Positions 9,302 through 16,627 of a DNA stretch of 64,000 nucleotides are shown one piece after another. Made by a program: the position numbers and the translations under genes. The DNA is from Protula sp. h YS-2021. Its lineage: Eukaryota; Annelida; Polychaeta; Sabellida; Serpulidae. The notes beneath the pieces were generated by a model. It saw only the letters and a program-made list of their open reading frames with translations. It searched no databases and was not told where the DNA came from. The stretch's first letter is position 1. Each line of letters starts with the position of its first letter. The stretch is taken from contig OX457027.1 in the NCBI GenBank assembly GCA_949752745.1, forward strand, positions 15,925,916 through 15,989,915, written 5' to 3'.

Positions 9302-10107
9302 AATGCTTTTGGTCGAAAATGAAGTTTACAGATCACCTTTCCAGTTTGAAATGGAACATTATAGCCTGTGTCGTCCTTAATATTCATTTCTATCACGTCA
9401 AATTTGGATGTGTTTACAGGAACATAATGAGGTTCTCCATAAGTTTTCATGATAATGTCTCCATCATGTCCTTGTATTCCAACAGAACGTAGCAAAGGGA
9501 CATAATAATCACCAACAACTTGTGGCTCACAAATACTACAGTATACATAAAGTGTAGAAAATCCCTGTTTCACATCAGCTTTATGTTCAGCTGTGCACGT
9601 TTCAGTATACCATTGATCTGGGATAAATCCTAAAATCTCAGCTAATCCAGTGGAGAATGACACTTCAAAGCCGTATTTTAGAAATAGAAAAACACGTCGT
9701 CTAATTTTATCGTACTTTATCTGAATAGCTTCTTTAAGGTCATCTTTCATAGAATGAGTTGCTTCTTTATTGACTGCCTGACATATCTCTTGTATGGATC
9801 TGTAGTAACCATAAGGAATATTGATTGTGTCAAGAACAACAGTATTCAGTGGTTGTTGTCGATACTGAATAGAATAGTCCAGTCCATGTCTCATGGTTGT
9901 CAATGTATGTGGATATTGAATTTCAGCTAAAGCCACTTCATATTTTCCGTTCAGATAGATGGTTCGAGGCATACAAATTTGATAATTTGAAGTCTTGTTG
10001 TTGGGATAATAGTTCATACTAGCATTGCTAGGTAAAGTAATGTAAAAACTTGCTGACTCAATGGCAGCTAAATCGTTTATGTGATGTAGACTAGATGTGT
10101 ATATACA
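9298..10107 (-). CDS. Penton/minor capsid protein (single jelly-roll), no ATG at the conserved N-terminus
   Basis: Vertex protein of the virion. The conserved family start with LPSNAS followed by YYPNN and the strand YEVALAEIQYPH is present. However, the first ATG (10015-10017) falls after LPSNAS, and the open frame above it runs only to a stop at about 10108-10110 without another ATG. Either the start codon was lost, a non-ATG start is used, or a short leader exon is spliced on. From the ATG the protein is 239 aa; with the conserved upstream part it is about 270. Confidence 0.82.
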   Translation of the reverse strand, partial: CIYTSSLHHINDLAAIESASFYITLPSNASMNYYPNNKTSNYQICMPRTIYLNGKYEVALAEIQYPHTLTTMRHGLDYSIQYRQQPLNTVVLDTINIPYGYYRSIQEICQAVNKEATHSMKDDLKEAIQIKYDKIRRRVFLFLKYGFEVSFSTGLAEILGFIPDQWYTETCTAEHKADVKQGFSTLYVYCSICEPQVVGDYYVPLLRSVGIQGHDGDIIMKTYGEPHYVPVNTSKFDVIEMNIKDDTGYNVPFQTGKVICKLHFRPKAL

Positions 10108-10112
10108 TTACT

Positions 10113-10313
10113 TCATGTTTGACACTCTTCATCTACATTGCTGTCTACATTATTGTCTAAATTGCTATCTACATGATCTAAATTGGTATCTACTACTTCT
10201 TCCTGACAACAAGCACTAACACACCTAATTTTTACAGGAATAGTATTTTTATTTCCATTTTCTTTACAACAACAACACCATAGCTCTTTAATCCATGTTA
10301 AAAAGTTTCCCAT
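10113..10313 (-). CDS. Small protein with predicted dual acylation (MGN...CCCC, 66 aa)
   Basis: Starts MGNFLT, a good N-myristoylation signal (Gly2, Thr6), followed by WIKELW and four consecutive cysteines (13-16), a typical palmitoylation cluster. The tail (about 41-63) is an acidic Asn/Asp repeat of the form VDxNLD. No transmembrane segment is needed for membrane attachment. It overlaps the preceding gene by 16 bases and lies just before the penton gene, so it is probably a late product. Role unknown; anchoring at a host membrane during assembly or exit is a guess. Confidence 0.6.
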   Translation of the reverse strand: MGNFLTWIKELWCCCCKENGNKNTIPVKIRCVSACCQEEVVDTNLDHVDSNLDNNVDSNVDEECQT

Positions 10314-10888
10314 CCATCTGGAAACAATCTTTGTTGACGTTGTTGTTGCTCTTTTGTAATATCCTCACGAGTTGTCTTTTTGCCAAAAACAGTTTTTGGA
10401 ATATTAGCGTCTACAATTTCCTCAATAAACTGCTTCCAACCACGCGGTGGTTCTCGTCGTTCTTTTCTTTTTGTAGCAACCAATGCTTCTTTCAACAAAT
10501 CAATAATGTTAGAATTTGTAATGACAGTACCTGTTTTTTAAACAAGTTCATTTTTATCTGTCCATCTCGTACCATATTTCTTAAGTTCTGCAAGAAGTTG
10601 TGTTAGTTTTACATGATAAATAGGTTGAAAATGGTTTAGAAACTGTTGGGACTTTTCTGATTTTTCTGCATTAGATGCTGTAACAGACTTTTGTCGTTGT
10701 TGTTGTGATTGAATTGTTCGTAAATTACGTCCAAGAACTTGAGACATTTCTATTGCTTTTTCACGAGTTCGTTTCCCACGTAAAAGTTTATTCACTTTCG
10801 TTTTGATTTCAACATCTTTTCCCTTCTTTTCTAACAACATTTTATATTCATATTCAGGAATGAGAACCATTTTCAAAGTATGTTTCAT
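10298..10888 (-). pseudogene. Conserved Polinton virion-unit protein, split by an in-frame TAA
   Basis: One frame runs from ATG 10888 to TAA 10298 with a stop at 10538-10540. The first half is basic and helical, with VLIPEYEYKMLLEKK near its start, and ends GTRWTDKNELV. The second half resumes with a strand-rich segment and PPRGWKQFIEEI. The pairing of an RW-x-D-K motif followed by a C-terminal helical region is familiar from Polinton late clusters, although no function is known to me. The second half has no ATG of its own near its beginning, supporting a nonsense mutation rather than two genes. Confidence 0.65.
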
Positions 10889-11211
10889 TTTAACAGCAAC
10901 TGAGCTAACAGGGGTAATGCAAATTTAGCAATAGCTCCAATAAATCCTCCTTTCTGATTAACCAACTTCTTTTTTCTTCGAAGTGATATCTTCTTATTTG
11001 CCAGTGTACGTAGGGTATGACGTTCACGCTTGAATAACTTATACCTTTTTGAGCTTAAGGGTAAATGTCCCCGCAATATATTCAAACAAATTTCAAACAA
11101 GCTAGTTAATTCCTCCTTAGTAGCTTGTTGTAGTAAGGATTTACGTCGTTTAGGCCCGCTGCGTGCGAGCAAGTGAAGGAAAGGTTGATTCGCTTGAATA
11201 CGTTTAGACAT
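10885..11211 (-). CDS. Small basic virion protein with C-terminal hydrophobic tail (108 aa)
   Basis: Basic helical protein starting MSKRIQ, with SLRRKKKLVNQKGG followed by a hydrophobic tail FIGAIAKFALPLLAQLLLK. A Gly-Gly before the tail suggests cleavage by the adenain-type protease, releasing an amphipathic, membrane-active peptide. Short proteins with this layout are common in invertebrate Polintons between the ATPase and capsid genes. It overlaps the ATPase stop by 8 bases and the next gene by 4. Confidence 0.65.
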   Translation of the reverse strand: MSKRIQANQPFLHLLARSGPKRRKSLLQQATKEELTSLFEICLNILRGHLPLSSKRYKLFKRERHTLRTLANKKISLRRKKKLVNQKGGFIGAIAKFALPLLAQLLLK

Positions 11212-11778
11212 CTTGGCTGCGAATGGTTAAATGACTTGGTTCTTGATCATTTGTCTTCGGCTTCAAATCAATGAATAAATAGCCATGAGGTTTGCTGGTA
11301 GCATCTTGATAGGCTTCTATGAGAAATTGAGATTTTCCAGGATACATTTGTCGCGCTAATGTACTTATTTGTTGACTGTCTCTAGGATTTTTAAACAGAA
11401 TGATGTAATGTGTATTGAAACTAATATTTCGCATTTCTCTACCATGATGAAACAAATTATGCACAATAAAAATAATGCTTAGATTTTGATGACTGCTGCC
11501 AACACTAAAGAGACGTGTCATGCGCTCATCACTATGACATTTAGTCATTAAGTCATCAATGATGAGTAAGTTTGGTTTTTTCGGGTTAAAACGCTCTTCA
11601 ATGTTATCTGGAATGCCTTGGTAAAATTCCACACCTTTCATTCCCTTATACAAAGGCTGATCTGCTGCATAGAGCCATAAAATGGTTTAATTAACTTTTG
11701 TTCTAGAATTTCTCTAACTAGAGAAGTTTTACCACTGCCTGTAGGTCCAGAGACCAAACACGTGAATGGATGCTTCAT
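11204..11778 (-). pseudogene. Genome-packaging ATPase (FtsK/HerA type), one frameshift
   Basis: Drives DNA into the capsid. Walker A is GPTGSGKTS close to the N-terminus (about 11725-11755 on the minus strand) and Walker B is NLLIIDDLM in the downstream frame. An LFKNPRD motif occurs in the expected later position. The ATG at 11776-11778 overlaps the integrase stop (ATGA). The N-terminal frame runs into a stop and the rest continues in another frame, so a 1-base shift lies near 11670. Otherwise the length (about 190 aa) is usual. Confidence 0.85.
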
Positions 11779-12875
11779 TTTCGAATATCTGTTTCTTTCA
11801 CCCAACTATTAAACTTCTTTGGCCAACCTAACCACTTCACAAATAATTCTTTAACACCTCGTCTTTTTCGTGTTTTCAAGACCTTTTCAATTCTGTAGAC
11901 TGATTCAATATCTTTTGTCACTTTCTGCAGTTCTTCTTCATAAAAATGTCCATCAATATCTTCATCCAAAAAGTCTTTCACACGATACAAGTGTATTCCT
12001 TGCTTCTTACAACGATGTGTGATAATGAACACTTCTTGCGTCCACTTTATATGATAATCCCGTTGAAATACATATTTCATGTGAGAAATGCGAACCTGAT
12101 CACCAATTTTAAATTTGTAGGGTTTTTTCTTCTTTGGTTTTAATTTCAATTTGTCTACATACATATACTTCCACACTTTCGATTCTATGTCTTTACGAAT
12201 ATCTGCAGGAGCATACTTATTAGGGAGGGAGCCATGAGGTCTATGGTTATAATTATACACTAAGTCTGGAAGGATGTCCATATATCGATACGTTTGATTA
12301 TGAAGGAAATATCGATACATCAGTCCCTTTAGAGTACGAATGACTCTCTCAGCAAAGTTGGCTTTGGTTTCATTCTTTGTCGTATAGGCATGTATTCCCT
12401 CCTTCTTCAAAAAATGCTTTTACCCATCTGTTTTTAAATTCAGTTCCTTTATCTGACCTTAGAGTTCGTGGTCTTCGTTGTGTTTCTTGAAAAATCTTTT
12501 GAAAGGCTTCTATGACGCTGGTATGTGATTTATTAGGTAATGGTTGCACCCATAAATATTTAGAAAACACATCAATGACAACCAATAAAAAGTGGGTGTC
12601 ATCATTATAGGAAGCTATGTTTCCCATGTCAGCTAAATCAATATCCCACATGTCATCAATTCCACGTGTAATGACACGTTGCCCTTTAAACCTATATTTT
12701 ACAGGTTGTAGTAAACTGAAGGCATCTTGATCCTGTAACCATTTCTTCACTTGTGAATGAGTGACTGGTTGATCATGTTTTTTAATATGTGATAAAGTTT
12801 GTAAGGACCAGCAAATGCCCCGGGTTGACCAGGTTTAAAGTAAATATTGGTTAAGTAGTCTTTCCACGTCGACAT
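11775..12875 (-). pseudogene. Retrovirus-type integrase with C-terminal chromodomain, two frameshifts
   Basis: Inserts the element into the host genome, with 6-bp target duplication known for the family. It starts at ATG 12873-12875 (MSTWKDYL). The DDE catalytic residues are Asp in WDIDLADM, Asp in RSDKGTEF and Glu in FAERVIRTLK. Next comes an SH3-like segment with VWKYMYVDKLKLKPKK, and a chromodomain follows at the C-terminus (VYRIEKVL ... VKWLGWPKKFNSWV). The frame breaks in an A6 run near 12780 and again near 12400. Homopolymer position makes the first break a candidate sequencing error. Confidence 0.9.
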
Positions 12876-13001
12876 GTTAACACTAAATGATCAACACTTG
12901 TTAACATATCTTGCATTTTATTTTATCAACACATCTAACATTTTATCAACATATCTTGCATTTTATCAACACATCTTAAATTTTATTTTTATCAACATGT
13001 C
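12876..13001. repeat. Short AT-rich tandem repeats (ATCAACAxATCTTxCATTTT)
   Basis: Four imperfect copies of a unit of about 25-35 bp built from TTTTATCAACA and TCTTGCA lie between the integrase start and the end of the upstream gene. The minus strand contains AATAAA within it, so it may also supply a poly(A) site for the accessory cluster and a promoter region for the late genes. Confidence 0.55.
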
Positions 13002-13334
13002 TTACAAATCAAGTATTGATACAATGGTGTGAATAATTGTAGTCCATTGATCTTCAATGTATATTAACCAGCTACTTAATTCATCAAATGTGATAGCATC
13101 TACACCATATTTTTCACAACGTTGATTTGCATTATCTAACACTTTATCTAAATGAATGTAATATTTAGCTTCATTCCAATATGTATAGACACATGTAGAA
13201 TGACACATATGTTCTGAACACTCTTCATTTTGACAAGCAGGACATACTAAACATGCCAACTTTTTTACAGCTAATAACATTTCTTCACAATATGTTTTTT
13301 GCACAATATATTGTCTCAATGTAATTTCCACCAT
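13002..13334 (-). CDS. Accessory Cys-rich protein, distant paralogue of its neighbour (110 aa)
   Basis: Unrecognised. The middle carries cysteines in CLVCPACQNEECSEHMC (about 28-44), suggesting a zinc site; the C-terminal part has FDELSSWLIYIED. The same C-terminal signature, FDEVREWLIYIE, ends the adjacent gene, so the pair probably arose by duplication. Its ATG overlaps the stop of that gene (TAATG). Confidence 0.55.
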   Translation of the reverse strand: MVEITLRQYIVQKTYCEEMLLAVKKLACLVCPACQNEECSEHMCHSTCVYTYWNEAKYYIHLDKVLDNANQRCEKYGVDAITFDELSSWLIYIEDQWTTIIHTIVSILDL

Positions 13335-13621
13335 TATACTTCAATGTAGATTAACCACTCTCTCACTTCATCAAACAGTCTTGGATCAAATCGAGCGAAG
13401 TGATATGCTGCTTCCACATCACACTCCTCAGCCCCACCAATGTTTGAAAACATACACTCTTTGATGAAATCCTCGCGTAAGTTTGGTACGTTCAACGTGG
13501 AATGAGCAAGTTCCCAATAAATGTCAAAGTGCTGCAGTTGTTGTTGAATAGATCCAAAACGTGCCAGTTCACTTATCATGTAGTCCACATACTTGTCCTT
13601 AAAACACGTTTCTACATCCAT
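13334..13621 (-). CDS. Accessory protein, paralogue of the next gene (95 aa)
   Basis: Unrecognised small acidic helical protein ending FDEVREWLIYIEV, matching the C-terminal part of the downstream gene. It starts at an ATG at 13619-13621 (MDVETCFKDKYVDYM). It has no clear zinc site. The one-base stop/start overlap with its paralogue suggests coupled expression. Confidence 0.55.
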   Translation of the reverse strand: MDVETCFKDKYVDYMISELARFGSIQQQLQHFDIYWELAHSTLNVPNLREDFIKECMFSNIGGAEECDVEAAYHFARFDPRLFDEVREWLIYIEV

Positions 13622-13685
13622 CTTTCACATGTCCATATAACACGTCTGCACACTGTGGCGGGTGGTAAGCAAATGACTCTCAGTC

Positions 13686-14306
13686 TTACTCCACAGAAAC
13701 AGTTAGTAAGCCGCACTTGTTGCAGAAGTTATCTGGTTCACACAACTTGCAATTGTACTTGTGGCAGTGACAATCATAATCCTCAGCATATCCGTAAGCA
13801 CCGCAATATTCACAGGTAAGTCCAAGTTGATTTTGCACATCCATATTCTCCAATTGAACTTCAGCCAGTCTTTTCTTAGATAACTTTGACACTTTCATCC
13901 GATTGTCCTTTTGCAGCTTGATAGGAGTTTTCTTGCCATGACATTCCGTACATGGCAATAAGGTTGAGTTAATGCTATCCATCTCCTGAAGCAATGTCTC
14001 CCATTCACCATCATTCATGTTGATGTAATACTTGTATTCTTTCCCTTCAAACAGTGATGCTTGCACAAAACTCACATAGCGCATATCCAAGTATGAAATG
14101 ACTTCAAGCCACTTCGTTTGCGTTAAGTACAGTTTGAAGCCAATGTCGCGTAATCTTGCTAAGTTCAGGCACACAATCTTCCACAAGGATGGTGATAAAG
14201 CAAGCCATCTCTCTCCACGTTTGATTCGAATAAATAATCCAAATTGTCCATGCTCCACAGTAATGGTTAAGTTTGCACTAATTTTAAAGCTGCTTGTCTT
14301 CTCCAT
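13686..14306 (-). CDS. PC4-like plus zinc-finger accessory protein with an LxCxE motif (206 aa)
   Basis: The ATG at 14304-14306 (MEKTSS) is preferred because a TATA box lies about 40 bases upstream; the longer frame begins only at GTG. The N-terminal half holds strand-helix units ending WLALSPSLWKIV, YLTQTKWLEVI and YYINMNDGEWETLL, like the PC4-like genes at 5982 and 6408. The C-terminal part has CxxC pairs (TECH, CEYCG, CKLC, CNKCG) forming probable zinc sites. LPCTE before the first pair fits LxCxE, the retinoblastoma-binding motif of small DNA tumour virus oncoproteins and of adintovirus accessory genes. A role in pushing cells to S phase is inferred. Confidence 0.6.
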   Translation of the reverse strand: MEKTSSFKISANLTITVEHGQFGLFIRIKRGERWLALSPSLWKIVCLNLARLRDIGFKLYLTQTKWLEVISYLDMRYVSFVQASLFEGKEYKYYINMNDGEWETLLQEMDSINSTLLPCTECHGKKTPIKLQKDNRMKVSKLSKKRLAEVQLENMDVQNQLGLTCEYCGAYGYAEDYDCHCHKYNCKLCEPDNFCNKCGLLTVSVE

Positions 14307-14346
14307 GGATGCGGGTTGAATGATGACTGCACTTGACACCTCACTC

Positions 14347-14354
14347 CTTTTATA
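14347..14354 (-). promoter_or_regulatory. TATA box for the PC4-like/LxCxE gene
   Basis: TATAAAAG on the minus strand, about 40 bases before the ATG at 14306 and just after the stop codon of the upstream gene, so the two genes have separate promoters. Confidence 0.65.
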
Positions 14355-14360
14355 TGGACA

Positions 14361-15377
14361 TTACATGTATGTTTTCATGAGATGCTTGCAAAATCGCGGA
14401 GTGATCTCGTTGAAACCATCCAGAAAGGCTGATGGCAAACCGTCTGTCAAAGATTGTCTCATAACAATCACTAAAAAGTCTCCTCGTTTGCGACTCCCAA
14501 TTATCCATTGAAAGAAATGTCCTTTTTCATAGAGGTAAGCCATCATATCATACACCTTAATACGTTCTTCAAGGTACTTGAAGCCATGTAGCATGACCTT
14601 TGCACATTTGGAATCGCGATCCTCATCAACACACTTTGGCGTCGGTAGAGATAAAGTCTTAAAAAGTTCCTCATGAAGACTTCGAATAAGTTGAACGAAA
14701 CGTCGGGTCATGGCTTCGGAGAACTGCGGCTCTGACGTGGGAAGATGCTCTATGTTTCCTTCTAGCATGTAGATAAGCTGAATGACAGTGTTCACTTCTT
14801 CCGTTAGGTACATGTATGTGTGCTGATCGAAAAAGCCTTCTTCACATAAACACCATAAAATGTTGCAATCGATCAGAGGAATCACTGCTTGAAAGTTTCG
14901 TTTCAACAGCGTGACGTCTTCCTCAGTAACAGGAATAGTTTTGCTCAATTCGAATTTAGATTTGAGCTGCTTGTCATCGTCGTCGCTGTCGTCATCGTCG
15001 TTGTCGTCATTGTCGTCATTGTCGTCGTCACCGTCGTCATCGCTTGACATGGCCACTTCTTCCTCCTCAAGATGCTCTAGTTGACTACCATTTACAAGCG
15101 CATTGGCAACCCAGAACAGATAGTCAGATCCCTCGGGATCGGGCATTGCTTGCTGTACTGGCTGTACTTCTTCAGGCCTAGTTTGCTGTACTGTAGACAC
15201 GTCTGACGGAGCCCCTAATGCTTCCTCCAAGGCTTTTTCAGCTTCTGCTAGTGTACTTAGGAAGGTAGCAGTCTCCTCTGCAGTTAAAACTGCATCTGTA
15301 AAAGCCATTGCTTCATTGCTGAACAGGCTATCAATTTCCATGTTGCTAGCCGTTGCTGCTTTTCGAGACGTCTCCAT
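14361..15377 (-). CDS. Accessory acidic protein with two CARD/death-fold-like helical regions (338 aa)
   Basis: The start is METSRK at 15375-15377; the six residues before it begin at TTG. The N-terminal third is Ala/Glu-rich, then comes a pure Asp/Asn/Ser run (about 120-140). Two helical regions follow. One (about 155-245) has LLKRNFQAVIPLIDCNILWC and later FVQLIRSLHEELFKTL; the other (about 265-330) has YDMMAYLYEKGHFFQ and AFLDGFNEI. Spacing and the closing aromatic-Leu helices resemble CARD/death-fold domains, which would suit an apoptosis modulator. This is pattern reading only. It is the inward gene of the right divergent pair. Confidence 0.6.
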   Translation of the reverse strand: METSRKAATASNMEIDSLFSNEAMAFTDAVLTAEETATFLSTLAEAEKALEEALGAPSDVSTVQQTRPEEVQPVQQAMPDPEGSDYLFWVANALVNGSQLEHLEEEEVAMSSDDDGDDDNDDNDDNDDDDSDDDDKQLKSKFELSKTIPVTEEDVTLLKRNFQAVIPLIDCNILWCLCEEGFFDQHTYMYLTEEVNTVIQLIYMLEGNIEHLPTSEPQFSEAMTRRFVQLIRSLHEELFKTLSLPTPKCVDEDRDSKCAKVMLHGFKYLEERIKVYDMMAYLYEKGHFFQWIIGSRKRGDFLVIVMRQSLTDGLPSAFLDGFNEITPRFCKHLMKTYM

Positions 15378-15420
15378 GATGGTTTGGCAATGCAATGGCC
15401 ACAGTGGTGTCGACCCGACG

Positions 15421-15428
15421 TTTTTATA
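15421..15428 (-). promoter_or_regulatory. TATA box for the acidic accessory gene
   Basis: TATAAAAA on the minus strand, 44 bases before the ATG at 15377, within a context homologous to the TATA region at 1426 in inverted orientation. Confidence 0.65.
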
Positions 15429-15467
15429 CTACTGAGCCGTGAGCCCAGCGGCTAAATAGTTGGTGAG

Positions 15468-15577
15468 CCAGGGGGGGTCCTTGCTTCAGGTCGACTGACT
15501 AGGGGGGGGTCCTTGCTTCAGGTCGACTGACCAGGGGGGGGGGTCCTTGCTTCAGGTCGACTGACCAGGGGGGAGGT
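15468..15577. promoter_or_regulatory. Tandem repeat control region between divergent accessory genes (right)
   Basis: Three full copies and parts of a unit of about 32-35 bp with core GGGGGGGTCCTTGCTTC and spacer AGGTCGACTGACCA. The core is the reverse complement of the 1222-1410 repeat. It lies between the TATA boxes of the genes at 15377 (minus) and 15649 (plus). Confidence 0.8.
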
Positions 15578-15579
15578 CC

Positions 15580-15587
15580 TATATAAT
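15580..15587 (+). promoter_or_regulatory. TATA box for the gene at 15649
   Basis: TATATAAT follows the repeat array, and about 12 bases later comes CCTCGCACTGTATGCAGTC, the counterpart of the reverse complement of 1390-1410 on the left. Confidence 0.65.
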
Positions 15588-15648
15588 AGCAGCCTCGCAC
15601 TGTATGCAGTCAGTCTGCCTTTGATCATTGAAGGAGTAACAGCTAAAA

Positions 15649-16539
15649 ATGCAACACAAAGATGAATTTTTCTCGCCAGAGCTTCGGGCTCGCTACTTCT
15701 TATCACAGAAGGATGTAGATCTCTGGGAAGATATCTATATAGAATATCAAACATTTCTATTTCGACAGTGGAGGAATTTTCTCAGGAACAGACCTGAAGA
15801 AGAGTTCAACCGGTTTGGCAGGGCGGCGGAGGAACGATACAAGCGCCGGAGGGAGAGTTTGCTCGACAGGAGCCAGGACCCGCCGCCCTGCCAGGAAGTA
15901 AGGTCAGCCAGGACCACAGCAGCGACAACCACGACGACGGCGACCCCTGCCAAGGCGACTCCTGCTGCAGCCACGACGTCGACGCTGACGACTCCGCCGA
16001 TAGCGATTCCAACGGCAGCTGATGTCACTGTCTTGAAGGTTCCGGCGGAAGAAGTTGTAGTCAAACGGCGAAATCTTCCTAGCGCCACAGTTACCAGGCC
16101 GGAGACAGTGACACCAGCTCCTGAGGAAGAGCTAGCAACCGCTGTCGCCAGTATAACGGACCTCACGCAGGTGGACTTCAGCCTCATGCAGTCGCCCTCC
16201 GATAATGACTGCACCGTGGAACTGGTTGACGTGAAACAGGAGGATGGCTCTTCCAAAAAGTCAACCCTCCAGGATATCGTAGAGTTTTTGGATACGGCGG
16301 ATAATGTGCAGTTTTGCAGCTTCTGCCATTTTGGATTACCGGCAGGAACCTCTCTACGAGTCCACGAACAGACATGCCCAGATGCGTTAAAGCCGGAGTA
16401 CCATTATTGTAACGTTCTGGGTAGAGGTTTAAGGACACACAGGGCCGCGGTAGCAGCGCATAGGAGGAGGGCTGGCTGTAGGGAGGATGACGGCAGCGGC
16501 AGAGGCGGAGACGGCGACGACGCCAAGGCGAAATGGTAG
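15649..16539 (+). CDS. Accessory Thr/Ala-rich protein with C2HC finger (296 aa)
   Basis: Outward gene next to the right TIR. The N-terminus (1-75) is charged and helical; 85-125 is Thr/Ala/Pro-rich low complexity; VKQED (195-199) fits a SUMO-attachment site. A finger C223-x2-C226-x12-H239-x3-C243 follows, then Cys/His residues at 254-277 that may form a second one. The tail is Arg- and Gly/Asp-rich. LQDIVEFLD (207-215) resembles the end of the 606-1049 product. The coding part is distinctly GC-richer than the core genes. A nuclear transcription regulator is plausible; no family is recognised. Confidence 0.62.
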   Translation: MQHKDEFFSPELRARYFLSQKDVDLWEDIYIEYQTFLFRQWRNFLRNRPEEEFNRFGRAAEERYKRRRESLLDRSQDPPPCQEVRSARTTAATTTTTATPAKATPAAATTSTLTTPPIAIPTAADVTVLKVPAEEVVVKRRNLPSATVTRPETVTPAPEEELATAVASITDLTQVDFSLMQSPSDNDCTVELVDVKQEDGSSKKSTLQDIVEFLDTADNVQFCSFCHFGLPAGTSLRVHEQTCPDALKPEYHYCNVLGRGLRTHRAAVAAHRRRAGCREDDGSGRGGDGDDAKAKW

Positions 16540-16602
16540 GGGAAGCGGCGGCAGGGGAAGCGACAGGAAGCGACAGGAAGAGAAAGCAGAAAATACCTCC
16601 AC

Positions 16603-16620
16603 GGCCGCTTTTTAGCGGCC
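16603..16620 (+). promoter_or_regulatory. Histone-type 3' stem-loop after the gene at 15649
   Basis: GGCCGCTTTTTAGCGGCC forms a 7-bp stem with a TTTT loop and is followed by ACCCA, the classical 3' flank of histone stem-loops. It lies 64 bases after the stop. It departs slightly from the GGYYYUUHUHARRRCC consensus but keeps stem, loop and flank. Confidence 0.6.
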
Positions 16621-16627
16621 ACCCATT

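Noticed and set aside
14850..14900. LxCxE motif in the acidic CARD-like protein
   Set aside because: The sequence reads LWCLCEE, where the fifth position after Leu is Cys, so it does not fit.
15747..16256. 169-aa minus-strand frame opposite the gene at 15649
   Set aside because: It is a valine/alanine-rich shadow of the Thr/Ala low-complexity region on the plus strand, with no motif of its own.
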